A stretch of DNA of 17,471 nucleotides from Bog-473 sp035552095 (GCA_035552095.1 DASZMA010000106.1:1-17471); one strand, 5' to 3'; positions 1-6,358 are shown, numbered from the stretch's first letter. Made by a program: numbers and translations. Notes: generated by a model not told the origin, from the letters alone.

Positions 1-66
1 CCGTCCCAGAACGTGATCCGATGGGATTTCGGCAAAATCGGTGAGTGGCTAGCGACCTGGGTGTGA
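1..66 (+). CDS. C-terminal end of an unidentified protein (partial)
   Basis: Frame 1 is open from the window edge to a TGA at 64-66 and encodes 21 residues ending in GEWLATWV. Only 4 nt separate this stop from the next start (GTG at 71), and the following two genes are equally tightly packed, so this is probably the last part of the first gene of a three-gene operon. The piece is too short to assign to a family. In comparable cassettes the gene ahead of small membrane proteins often carries the sensor or enzymatic domain, so the missing upstream part would be informative. The open frame could be chance at this length. Confidence 0.45.
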   Translation, partial: PSQNVIRWDFGKIGEWLATWV

Positions 67-70
67 CTCC

Positions 71-385
71 GTGAACTACTTGCTTGAGATTGTTGGGTTG
101 ATTCGAGATGCGCTTGATACGGACAGATTGCCAGATGAACCAGTTGATGAACTGCTTCGAATCTACGCTGTACTAGTTCTGGCAGTTGGGCCGTCTCTAA
201 CTGCCGAAGATGTCCACAACTGCTGGGTTGCTTGGATGTTGGATAAAGATCCCGCCCATCCTGCTCTAGTTCCTTTTGCTCAGCTCGATGCCGAAACGGC
301 CCAACAGGATGAGCCTTTCGTTAGGGCTTTGCGTTTGGTCGCAGAGAATCTCCTCGTCGTGGCTGAGGGAACCACAAGTGACTGA
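71..385 (+). CDS. Small acidic protein resembling DUF7701 family, function unknown
   Basis: A 104-residue soluble protein with no signal peptide or membrane segment. It is rich in Asp, Glu and Leu and probably all-helical. Motifs such as LLRIYAVLVLAVG, TAEDVHNCWVAWM and HPALVPFAQLD match my memory of a short actinobacterial family (DUF7701, from memory and not checked). No enzymatic motif is visible. The GTG start sits 4 nt after the preceding stop, without a clear Shine-Dalgarno, which suggests translational coupling. Its 3' end overlaps the next gene by 8 nt. Codon use is richer in A/T-containing codons than the genes downstream of 1700, consistent with recent acquisition. A role as an accessory protein of a defence or stress cassette is inferred from context only. 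Confidence 0.75.
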   Translation: MNYLLEIVGLIRDALDTDRLPDEPVDELLRIYAVLVLAVGPSLTAEDVHNCWVAWMLDKDPAHPALVPFAQLDAETAQQDEPFVRALRLVAENLLVVAEGTTSD

Positions 386-899
386 CGACAGCATCCATTC
401 AGCTCTGTTCCCCCGGGGGGAACCAGTTAGCGCAGAGGCGCAAGCGCAGTTTTTCGAACTTTACAAAATCATGGTCGACAGCTCAGAAGCGCTTGTTGCT
501 CGCCGTCTTGGTGTGAACACCTTCTTTCTGACGATGAATGGTTTGCTATTGACGGCCCTCGGACTGTTCCTTCGGGGAGGGGGTCATGCCCGGCTACAGG
601 CCGGGGGCATACTCGTACTGGCCGTTGCTGGAGCGGCCTTGTGTGTCGCTTGGCGCAGCCTCCTGACGTCGTTTGGGCAGCTCAACACGGGCAAGTTCGC
701 CATCATCAATCGTATGGAAAAGTCGCTGTCCGCCTCCGTCTTTTGTGCCGAATGGGAAGCGCTGGAGCGAGGACAGAATCGACGCGTCTATCGCTCCTTC
801 ACATCCAGAGAAGCGATCGTCCCGATATCATTCGGCTTGATTTACGGAATAGCCGCAGTCCTGAGCCTCCTCGTCGTCACTGGGTGCTGGAAGCCATAG
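378..899 (+). CDS. RipA-like octameric-family small membrane protein
   Basis: A 173-residue protein. The GTG at 378 is chosen because GAGGGA (365-370) lies 7 nt upstream and the gene then overlaps its predecessor by only 8 nt; an in-frame ATG at 276 would overlap far more. Layout: a short cytoplasmic N-terminus with an amphipathic helix (FFELYKIMVDSSEALVARR), a membrane hairpin at about residues 48-66 and 75-93, a conserved cytoplasmic stretch (WRSLLTSFGQLNTGKF, then FCAEWEALERG and a YRSFTSRE motif), and a third hydrophobic helix at 148-169. The W..L..S..QLN..KF / EW..L / FT..E pattern is what I recall for the RipA family of octameric membrane proteins, named after Francisella RipA, many of which lie in accessory islands. 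The resemblance to SLATT-type 2TM effectors is only architectural. Its location next to a DUF7701-like gene suggests an island cassette. Confidence 0.72.
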   Translation: MTDDSIHSALFPRGEPVSAEAQAQFFELYKIMVDSSEALVARRLGVNTFFLTMNGLLLTALGLFLRGGGHARLQAGGILVLAVAGAALCVAWRSLLTSFGQLNTGKFAIINRMEKSLSASVFCAEWEALERGQNRRVYRSFTSREAIVPISFGLIYGIAAVLSLLVVTGCWKP

Positions 900-910
900 T
901 CGATTAAGTA

Positions 911-979
911 CCAATCGCCGCCACGGGCAGCCATCCATAAGTGACCTGCCATCAACCGAGCTGATACCGCGGCGATTGG
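911..979. repeat. Perfect 11-bp inverted repeat with 47-nt spacer
   Basis: CCAATCGCCGC at 911-921 is the exact reverse complement of GCGGCGATTGG at 969-979. It begins 12 nt after the stop of the RipA-like gene. The spacer is too long for a simple intrinsic terminator and no T-run follows. It could be a long-stem transcript end, a binding site for a dimeric protein, or a recombination remnant. Confidence 0.6.
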
Positions 980-1240
980 ACCGACTCGCGTTAGGTGTTC
1001 ACCTGATCCAACGCCACTCCCGAATTGTGGAATGAGCAAACAGCCGGATGTAGGTAAACGCCACCCGGGGTCTGATCGATGGCCCGACTAACCGGAGCGG
1101 CAGTCCGAATGGCGTCGCCAGCCCGAGTTCACCCTGTTCTCACGCTGGGTGTGACTTATGTCCTTGAAACACACCCTGCGGTGCTTCCAAGAGCCGACTG
1201 GGTCCGCCCAACAAGCAATATGGCCTGCCCGGCGATGCTG

Positions 1241-1271
1241 GGTCCCCGGTTCGTATCCGCAGGCACCACCA
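1241..1271 (+). other. Degenerate tRNA 3'-end-like sequence (possible attachment-site remnant)
   Basis: GGTCCCCGGTTCGTATCC followed by GCAGGCACCACCA resembles the variable-loop/T-arm/acceptor/CCA end of a tRNA read on the plus strand; the real tRNA-Pro in this window contains GGTCCCCGGTTCAAATCC. The T-loop lacks the nearly invariant A58 and the T-stem pairs poorly (CCCGG against CCGCA), so it is not a working tRNA. GGTGCTT at 1180-1186 can pair with AGGCACC at 1261-1267, but no D-arm or anticodon arm is recognisable between them. A tRNA 3' fragment in this orientation would be expected at the right end of an island lying to the left. Confidence 0.3.
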
Positions 1272-1367
1272 CCACTTTTTGGATTCTCCGGAACGTAGTG
1301 GGGGCCGGAACTTCACGGGACGAGGGTCGAGGTCAGGACACACCAGTTCGACCCGAGTGGAGAAGAG

Positions 1368-1664
1368 TTGCCGGACCCCACTGGTCGCACCATTATCCTG
1401 GTTGAGGTGTCAGCACGCTTGGATCCGTCCTGGTCGGTGCTGGCCAGTCCCTCGACTCCCGCCGTCGATCGCTGCGTCGATATCTTCGTGCGGCCCGACG
1501 GAACGTTCGGCTTCGAGGAGTTCCGGAGAGACCCCGAGGACATGGGTTTCTGGACGCCGATCGCGTACTACTCGACGAGGGAATTTGACACAGAAAGCGG
1601 TGCGTTGGCCGCCGCCCGAGATGTTGTCCCCCGGCTGCCCGCAGTCCTCGACGCGACTTCCTGA
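1368..1664 (+). CDS. Conserved hypothetical protein, ~98 aa
   Basis: A 98-residue soluble protein with no recognised domain name. The central stretch (DRCVDIFVRPDGTFGFEEF, then RRDPEDMGFW) and the closing ALAAARDVVPRLP look like a genuine small alpha/beta fold, with a beta strand at the start (GRTIILVEV). The TTG start at 1368 is supported by GGAG at 1359-1362 with a 5-nt spacer; the GTG at 1407 is a less supported alternative. It stands alone, convergent with the secreted esterase. The stop codon falls within a perfect 10-bp palindrome, CTGACGTCAG (1661-1670). GC content resembles the chromosome to the right, so it probably lies outside the island. No function can be assigned. Confidence 0.7.
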   Translation: MPDPTGRTIILVEVSARLDPSWSVLASPSTPAVDRCVDIFVRPDGTFGFEEFRRDPEDMGFWTPIAYYSTREFDTESGALAAARDVVPRLPAVLDATS

Positions 1665-1724
1665 CGTCAGCGGGAGGTCGGGGGTCCCCGCCAAAATCCG
1701 ATGACGTCGGTCTTCGGCCCGTGG

Positions 1725-2960
1725 TTACGGGCAGTTTCCGGTTGAAAGGCTGATGGTCGCCGGCGTGGCGGTCCGGATCGCGCAGCCACCGGCAGTGGTG
1801 ATTGTCACATCAGATCCCGCGGCACTGATCGACAGCGAGCTCTCGGACCGTTGAAACTGGACCACCTGGTTTGGCGGTTGCGCGAAGTGGTAGCCGACGT
1901 CCCACAGCTGCCCACTGGTGGCGACGGTGTCGTTCGTCCAGGTGGTTGGGTCGGTGGTCACCAAATTGAACGGACCCCACGCCAGCATGGCGCTGATCTC
2001 GCTGGTGAAGTCCGGAATGTCGTGGCCGCCCGAGTGGACCTGGTAAGTAACGGGCACGCCGGCCGCGATGAGGGCCTGGTGATAGAGCAGGTTCATTGGG
2101 AAGATGATCCCCTCCTCCCACGTTCCGTTCACGAGCTCTTCGGTCCCTGCGGTCCCGAGGCCCGGTAAGGCCAAGTTGCCACTGTTGGGAATGGCGGTGC
2201 CAGTACTCTCGAATACCCGGGTCTGTTTCAAGTTCATGGCCAGTCGGGTCGGGTTGTGGCCGTCGGCGTAAAACCCGGACGGGGGGCCATAGATTGGATC
2301 GAAGTCGCTGTCGCCATGAGCTTTGGCCTCCGATTCGAAGGCCATGGCCGGCTGGAGGACGGGAGCGAGGAGCTGCGGGTCCACGAACCCCGAAAGCGAC
2401 GCGACCGACCCGAAGAAGCCAGGCAGACGACCGGCCAGATACACGGCGCCGAGCCCGCCCATGGAGATACCGGCGATGGCGTGGTATTGGCGCTGGGGCA
2501 GGATGGGATAACGGGCCATGATGGTCGGGATCACCGTTTCAAGCTCGTAGGTCTCCCACGCCGGGCTGCCGCGCTCGCCGTCGTTCCACCAGTCGGCGAA
2601 CCAACCGCCCGGGCCTCCCTCGGGCATGACCACAATGGCGCCGAGGTTGTCGAACTGGTTGATCAGTCCGTATTGGGCGAAAAAGCTGTAGTTCCCATCG
2701 AGTCCGTGGAGCAGAAACAGTACGGGGTAGCGCTTATCCGGGTTGTAGCCCATCGGCAGCAGTACGTCCGCTCTCGGGGGACCCGCATAGTTCAACCATT
2801 GCGAGGGGATCTCGCCGGCCGGAGCCGGGATCGTAATAGTGACCAGCCGGGATGGTGATGGTGACGAACTCGTTGCGGCAGCTGCGACGCTGCCGCCCCA
2901 GAGCGACGTCGTGGTGAGGATGGCCACCAGTCCGAAGACGAGCTGTCGGCTTCTGCGCAT
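1725..2960 (-). CDS. Secreted alpha/beta-hydrolase esterase (esterase D / antigen 85-type)
   Basis: A 411-residue protein with a Sec signal peptide (MRRSRQ, a hydrophobic core to about residue 21, a likely cleavage after AAAA near 29). The mature part has the PF00756-type fold: LLHGLDGN (84-90) supplies the oxyanion hole, GISMGG (164-169) the nucleophilic Ser166, and SGGHD (310-314) the catalytic His313; the acidic member is not obvious. The family includes esterase D, feruloyl esterases and mycolyltransferases, so the reaction is hydrolysis or transfer of an ester outside the membrane, substrate unknown. About 80 residues beyond the hydrolase core (332-411) form a beta-rich tail with two Cys (393 and 410) that could make a disulfide. 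The ATG is preceded by AAGGGGGG, 7 nt away. It appears monocistronic. Confidence 0.9.
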   Translation of the reverse strand: MRRSRQLVFGLVAILTTTSLWGGSVAAAATSSSPSPSRLVTITIPAPAGEIPSQWLNYAGPPRADVLLPMGYNPDKRYPVLFLLHGLDGNYSFFAQYGLINQFDNLGAIVVMPEGGPGGWFADWWNDGERGSPAWETYELETVIPTIMARYPILPQRQYHAIAGISMGGLGAVYLAGRLPGFFGSVASLSGFVDPQLLAPVLQPAMAFESEAKAHGDSDFDPIYGPPSGFYADGHNPTRLAMNLKQTRVFESTGTAIPNSGNLALPGLGTAGTEELVNGTWEEGIIFPMNLLYHQALIAAGVPVTYQVHSGGHDIPDFTSEISAMLAWGPFNLVTTDPTTWTNDTVATSGQLWDVGYHFAQPPNQVVQFQRSESSLSISAAGSDVTITTAGGCAIRTATPATISLSTGNCP

Positions 2961-3091
2961 GCTCGACCCCCCTTGGAATTGGGCCCATTCTTGTCTCTCT
3001 CCCGTGGAACACCGCGATGGACATCTACGCCACTCTTTGATCTCCCAGTCGGGCCGTTCGCGGTCCGGCGTCGCTGGCCACGCTGGCGGCG

Positions 3092-3505
3092 CTAGGACCC
3101 GGCGGGCGGAGACTGGTCGATGCGCACGAGGTTGCCCGACGGATCACGGACGGCGCAGTCGCGCGTACCCCAGAACTGGTCCGTCGGTTCCTGCACGATC
3201 TCGGCGCCCCAGGCCCGCACCTTTTCAAAGGTGGCCTCGAGGTCGTCGGCGTGGAAGTGGACGCCGTTCAGAGCGCCCTTGGCCAGGAGGGCGGCCAGCG
3301 TGTCACTGTCGCCCGGGCCGCCGTTCACGTAGTTCGTGAGGACGATGGAGACGTCGGGCTGGGAGGCGGCGCCGATGGTGATCCACCGGGAGCCTTCGCG
3401 GGCGACGTCGTTGCGCACCTCGAGGTCAAGCGCGTCGTGGTAGAAGGCCAGCGCGAGGTTGGGATCCTGGACTTGGATGAAGGCGGTAGCAAGGGTGACG
3501 GTCAT
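3092..3505 (-). CDS. VOC-family (glyoxalase/bleomycin-resistance fold) protein
   Basis: A 137-residue single-module VOC protein. It opens with a beta strand and VQDPNLALAFYHDALDLEV, the usual first beta-alpha-beta unit, has the ITIGAASQPDVSIVL strands, a GVHFHADDLEATFEKVRAWGA helix region, and ends in CAVRDPSGNLVRIDQ, the typical last strand. Members bind a metal and act as lyases, dioxygenases or antibiotic-binding proteins; the actual substrate cannot be read here. At the last strand, where many members have a metal-binding Glu (NxxEL), this one has RID, so metal binding may differ. It begins 9 nt after the stop of the AraC-type gene and lacks its own promoter signal, so the two form an operon. 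VOC proteins paired with AraC regulators are common in actinobacteria. Confidence 0.88.
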   Translation of the reverse strand: MTVTLATAFIQVQDPNLALAFYHDALDLEVRNDVAREGSRWITIGAASQPDVSIVLTNYVNGGPGDSDTLAALLAKGALNGVHFHADDLEATFEKVRAWGAEIVQEPTDQFWGTRDCAVRDPSGNLVRIDQSPPAGS

Positions 3506-3514
3506 GCCACAACG

Positions 3515-3955
3515 CTAAGCAGCCAGCGCCCCTGGCGCTTCTCCGTTCCTGCTCGTCTTGCGGTTCGGACGGGTGAGGGCCTTGGCGACGCAGCCCGGCA
3601 CCCTCGTCAGTGCGCTGTGGTCACCGGCCCGGTAGGCCGTCGGCGTCTCGCCCACCAGGTGGGTGAAGCGGGTGCTGAAGGAGCCGAGTGACGTGCACCC
3701 GACCGCCATGCACACATCGGTAACCGAAAGATCGCCGTTCCGGAGCAATGCCATCGCCCGTTCGATCCGGCGGGTCATCAGGTAGGCGTATGGCGTCTCT
3801 CCGTAGGCAGCGCGGAACCGCCGCGAAAAGTGGGCCGCCGACATCAGCGCAGCGCGGGCGATCGCCGCCACGTCGAGCGGCTGGGCGTAGTCGCGGTCCA
3901 TCAGGTCGCGGGCCCGGCGCAGGTGAGCGAGGTTGTCGAGCTCCTCCAGCGTCAT
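3515..3955 (-). CDS. AraC-family transcriptional regulator (DNA-binding domain only)
   Basis: A 146-residue protein made almost entirely of the HTH_18 DNA-binding domain: the first helix-turn-helix at about 27-48 (LDVAAIARAALMSAAHFSRR), the connecting helix TRRIERAMALLRNGDLSV, and the second at 76-98 (VTDVCMAVGCTSLGSFS) followed by FTHLVGETPTAYR. There is no N-terminal ligand-binding domain; a basic 35-residue tail follows. The ATG at 3955 lies 6 nt after a TACGCT box (minus strand 3967-3962), so the message is probably leaderless. It is cotranscribed with the VOC gene at 3092 and divergent from the oxygenase at 4026, 70 bp apart, making that oxygenase and its own operon the natural targets. 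Confidence 0.92.
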   Translation of the reverse strand: MTLEELDNLAHLRRARDLMDRDYAQPLDVAAIARAALMSAAHFSRRFRAAYGETPYAYLMTRRIERAMALLRNGDLSVTDVCMAVGCTSLGSFSTRFTHLVGETPTAYRAGDHSALTRVPGCVAKALTRPNRKTSRNGEAPGALAA

Positions 3956-3961
3956 GAGAGG

Positions 3962-3967
3962 AGCGTA
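3962..3967 (-). promoter_or_regulatory. Predicted -10 box of leaderless araC-type gene
   Basis: TACGCT on the minus strand, 6 nt before the ATG at 3955, fits the actinobacterial TANNNT -10 with transcription starting at the start codon. No good -35 is visible. It is an inverted copy of the box at 4014-4019 that serves the divergent oxygenase. Confidence 0.5.
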
Positions 3968-3991
3968 TCTCGCCTCCCCATCTCCGCCCCG

Positions 3992-4019
3992 GTGACGGGT
4001 CCACCCCGACTCCTACGCT
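3992..4019 (+). promoter_or_regulatory. Predicted promoter of leaderless oxygenase gene
   Basis: TACGCT at 4014-4019 ends 6 nt before the GTG at 4026. GTGACG at 3992-3997 is a fair -35 with a 16-nt spacer. No Shine-Dalgarno precedes the GTG, which agrees with a leaderless transcript. The promoter lies in the short region shared with the divergent AraC-type gene. Confidence 0.5.
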
Positions 4020-4025
4020 GTTCCA

Positions 4026-5024
4026 GTGTTCGAGATCCCGGTCATTGACATCGACCCGTTGCGCCAGGGCGGCGCCGCGGCTGCGGTCGTCGCCGCCTCG
4101 CTCGATGCGGCCTGCCGGGACGTGGGCTTCTTCTATATCGTCGGCCACGGAGTTGATCCGGACCTGACAGAACGGCTTGAGGCCCTGGCCCGGGAATTCT
4201 TCGCGCTCCCCGAAACCGAAAAAGGCGATATCGCCATGGCCATGGCCGGCCCAGCTTGGCGGGGTTGGTTTCCGCTGGGTGGAGAGCTCACCGCCGGTGT
4301 GCCCGATCAGAAAGAGGGCGTCTACTTCGGGGCGGAGCTCCCAGCCACCAATGCGCTGGTAGTCGCCGGCACGCCGATGCACGGGCCGAACCTGTTTCCG
4401 GTGCGTCCGGCCGGTCTTCGTGCGGCGGTGCTGAACTACATGGACGCGTTGACCGCAGTGGGCCAGTTGGTGCTCTCCGGAATGGCGCTCGGGCTCGGGC
4501 TCGACCCTGATTGGTTCTCTACCCACTTGACCAGCGATCCCCTGATCCTGTTCCGCATCTTCCGCTACCCGCCCATGCCACCGGGCCACGGCCACGGCCA
4601 CGGCCAGGGCTGGAGTGTGGGGGAGCACACCGACTACGGGCTGCTGACCATCCTGGGTCAGGACGACCGCGGTGGCCTGCAGGTGCACACGCAGGGGCGC
4701 TGGGTCGACGCGCCACCGCGTCAGGGCGCCTTCGTCTGCAATCTCGGGGACATGATGGATCGACTCACCGGCGGTCGCTACCGCTCGACGCCGCACCGGG
4801 TGCGTAACGCCGGCCGCACCGACCGGCTTTCGTTCCCGTTCTTCCTAGATCCTGCTTGGCAGGCCACGGTCGAGCGCCTGCCCATCGTGGCCCGACCGGT
4901 CGACGACGATGCGGCACGCCGCTGGGACCAGCGCAGTGTGCACGGATTCGAGGGCACCTACGGGCAGTACATCCTTTCCAAGGTGGGTCGGGTCTTTCCC
5001 GATCTGGCTGGAGGGTCAGCGTGA
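4026..5024 (+). CDS. 2-oxoglutarate/Fe(II)-dependent oxygenase, isopenicillin N synthase-like
   Basis: A 332-residue enzyme of the IPNS-like branch. The N-terminal DIOX_N part starts with IPVIDIDPL and contains DVGFFYIVGHGV; the C-terminal double-stranded beta-helix carries the iron triad His201 and Asp203 (GEHTDYG) and His257 (TPHRV), plus the 2-oxoglutarate-binding Arg267-x-Ser269 (RLSF). All key residues are present, so it should hydroxylate, desaturate or cyclise a small molecule using 2-oxoglutarate and O2; the substrate is not evident. Just before the HxD motif is a GHGHGHGQG run encoded by a short tandem repeat. GTG at 4026 is chosen because the conserved N-terminal strand begins immediately after it and a -10 box sits 6 nt upstream. 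The next gene, an SDR, has its own -10-like box but may act on a related substrate. Confidence 0.92.
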   Translation: MFEIPVIDIDPLRQGGAAAAVVAASLDAACRDVGFFYIVGHGVDPDLTERLEALAREFFALPETEKGDIAMAMAGPAWRGWFPLGGELTAGVPDQKEGVYFGAELPATNALVVAGTPMHGPNLFPVRPAGLRAAVLNYMDALTAVGQLVLSGMALGLGLDPDWFSTHLTSDPLILFRIFRYPPMPPGHGHGHGQGWSVGEHTDYGLLTILGQDDRGGLQVHTQGRWVDAPPRQGAFVCNLGDMMDRLTGGRYRSTPHRVRNAGRTDRLSFPFFLDPAWQATVERLPIVARPVDDDAARRWDQRSVHGFEGTYGQYILSKVGRVFPDLAGGSA

Positions 5025-5068
5025 CCAACCATTGAGGCACGAGGTCCGCCCCCGACTCCTTGGTCGCG

Positions 5069-5074
5069 TACGCT
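5069..5074 (+). promoter_or_regulatory. Predicted -10 box of SDR gene
   Basis: TACGCT 8 nt before the ATG at 5083, in the same arrangement as upstream of the neighbouring oxygenase and AraC-type genes; CCGACTCC also occurs shortly ahead of both this box and the one at 4014. No SD and no clear -35 are seen. Confidence 0.42.
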
Positions 5075-5082
5075 GCCGGTCC

Positions 5083-5904
5083 ATGACGAGCCTTGAAAGT
5101 CCCGCCCCGATGAATGCAGCCGCCGGCCTCCTGAGCGGGAAGGTGTGTGTTGTCTCGGGCGTCGGGCCCGGTCTCGGCCGGCAAGCCGCCCGGGCCTTGG
5201 CTGCTCACGGCGCTCACCTGGTCCTGGGCGCCCGCCGCCAGGCCACCCTCGACGACGTACTGGCCGAGGTGCAGGGCCTCGGCGCCCAGGCCATCACCGT
5301 GCCCACTGACATCACCGACCCCGAGGCCTGCGCCCGCATCATGGCCAGCGCCACCGAGGAGTTCGGTGGCGTCGATGTGCTGGTCAACAACGCCTTTCGC
5401 TTCGACGCCTTCCAGAGCTTCGAGCAGGTGGACCTGGCCCTGTGGCGCAAGATCATGGATACCAACCTCTTCGGCTCCCTGCAGATGACCCGGGCTGCCC
5501 TGCCCTCCATGCGCGAGCGCGGCGGCGGCTCGGTGGTCATGGTGGCGTCCATGGTGGCCCGCCAACCCCAGCCGGTTCAGGGCGGGTATGCCATCTCCAA
5601 AGGAGCGCTGCTCACCGCCACCCGGGTGCTCGCCTATGAGCTCGGCCCGTCGCATGTCCGTGTCAATGCGGTCGTCCCGGGCTGGATGGCCGGACCATCG
5701 GTGGACATGTATATCCAGATGACCTCTGACGGCCGGGGTGTGTCCAAGCAGGTCGTTATCGATGAGCTGAACGCCCGGGTGCCGCTCGGGCGCATCCCGA
5801 GCGATGAAGACGTGGCTGGTTCGGTGGTGTATCTGGCCTCGGACCTCTCCTCGGCCATGACAGGCCAAGCCATCGACACCAACGGTGGGGAGATCTTCAC
5901 CTAA
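5083..5904 (+). CDS. Short-chain dehydrogenase/reductase (SDR)
   Basis: A 273-residue classical SDR. The Rossmann glycine motif is GVGPGLG (26-32), where the common TGxxxGIG has become SGVGPGLG. VNNAF provides the NNAG-like motif, and Ser156, Tyr169 and Lys173 (VASMV and YAISK) form the catalytic set. VRVNAVVPGW and the closing GQAIDTNGGEIF are typical. Arg at the end of beta-2 (GARRQ) suggests NADP(H) rather than NAD(H), though this is uncertain. It oxidises or reduces a hydroxyl/keto group of an unknown substrate. The frame is open from 4909, but ATG 5083 fits the fold and has a -10 box 8 nt upstream; ATG 5110 is an alternative. A hairpin begins right after the stop. Confidence 0.92.
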   Translation: MTSLESPAPMNAAAGLLSGKVCVVSGVGPGLGRQAARALAAHGAHLVLGARRQATLDDVLAEVQGLGAQAITVPTDITDPEACARIMASATEEFGGVDVLVNNAFRFDAFQSFEQVDLALWRKIMDTNLFGSLQMTRAALPSMRERGGGSVVMVASMVARQPQPVQGGYAISKGALLTATRVLAYELGPSHVRVNAVVPGWMAGPSVDMYIQMTSDGRGVSKQVVIDELNARVPLGRIPSDEDVAGSVVYLASDLSSAMTGQAIDTNGGEIFT

Positions 5905-5923
5905 GCCGGGCCACACTCCCGGC
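5905..5923 (+). terminator. Hairpin after SDR stop codon
   Basis: GCCGGG (5905-5910) and CCCGGC (5918-5923) form a perfect 6-bp stem with a 7-nt loop, starting at the base after the TAA. There is no T-run, so it would be a weak or actinobacterial-style terminator. It lies between two convergent genes. Confidence 0.42.
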
Positions 5924-5962
5924 AGGGCGGGTTCGACGACCACTTACCCCGGAGAAGAAGGA

Positions 5963-6358
5963 TTACCCCGGTGGAGAGAAGAACTCCAATGCGATGTTGT
6001 CCGGATCGCGGAAGGACAGGCCCGATCCATAGGAAGCGTCAACGATCCCCCCGTGGGCAACCCCCAACTCGTTGAGCCTGGACTCCCACTCCTCGAGTTC
6101 GGTCCGCTCGGCGCACGCGAACGCGACATGGTCCAGTCCCGGCCGGCGCTCGTCGAAGGGATCAGATCCGTGCGGATCCGGGAAATGATGGATGCCGATC
6201 AGGGTCTGGCCGCCGAGTAGCCACACCACGTGGTGGAACGGGCCAGTGTCCTCATCAATGACCGGCGGGCTCCCGAAGAGGTCCTGGTACCAGGACCGAC
6301 TCCGAGCGAGATCCGTGACGGTTAGGGCGACGTGGGTTACACCTGGGAATTCAGGCAT
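5963..6358 (-). CDS. VOC-family protein (glyoxalase/dioxygenase superfamily)
   Basis: A 131-residue VOC protein with two beta-alpha-beta-beta-beta halves. Candidate metal ligands are His9 (VTHVAL), His57/His58 (IGIHHF), His77 (LDHVAF) and Glu125 (ALEFFS), a complete set, unlike the VOC protein at 3092. SWYQDLFG and SYGSGLSFRDPDN are typical of the glyoxalase/ring-cleavage/fosfomycin superfamily; the substrate is unknown. ATG 6358 is preferred over GTG 6364 because a perfect AAAAGGAGG lies just upstream and the GTG overlaps it. This strong SD contrasts with the SD-less starts elsewhere. The gene is monocistronic and convergent with the SDR gene. Its last codons are followed by an imperfect copy of themselves. 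Confidence 0.88.
   Translation of the reverse strand: MPEFPGVTHVALTVTDLARSRSWYQDLFGSPPVIDEDTGPFHHVVWLLGGQTLIGIHHFPDPHGSDPFDERRPGLDHVAFACAERTELEEWESRLNELGVAHGGIVDASYGSGLSFRDPDNIALEFFSPPG

Larger units (their letters stand above)
900..1367. other. Gene-free interval with repeats at probable island edge
   Basis: No open frame here has convincing protein-like composition. Short frames at 842-1039 (minus), 1079-1405 (plus) and 1140-1343 (minus) look random. The interval holds a perfect 11-bp inverted repeat (911-921 and 969-979), a small palindrome (AGGTG-TT-CACCT, 993-1004), a 7-bp stem (GGGTGTG 1147-1153 with CACACCC 1170-1176) and a tRNA 3'-end-like stretch near 1241-1271. It separates the lower-GC cassette on the left from the GC-rich chromosome on the right. 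Confidence 0.5.

Noticed and set aside
842..1039. Minus-strand 65-codon frame after the RipA-like gene
   Set aside because: Overlaps the RipA-like C-terminus, has no SD and no recognisable composition; probably chance.
1180..1271. A complete tRNA (long variable-arm type)
   Set aside because: The acceptor strands can pair (GGTGCTT/AGGCACC), but there is no T8, no D-arm, no anticodon arm, and the T-loop lacks A58.
1079..1405. Plus-strand 108-codon frame across the repeat-rich gap
   Set aside because: Contains the tRNA-like sequence, overlaps the supported start at 1368, and its translation looks random.
1661..1692. Intrinsic terminator between the 98-aa gene and the esterase
   Set aside because: Stems such as GCGGG/CCCGC are short with a 12-nt loop and no T-run; CTGACGTCAG is a palindrome but not a terminator.
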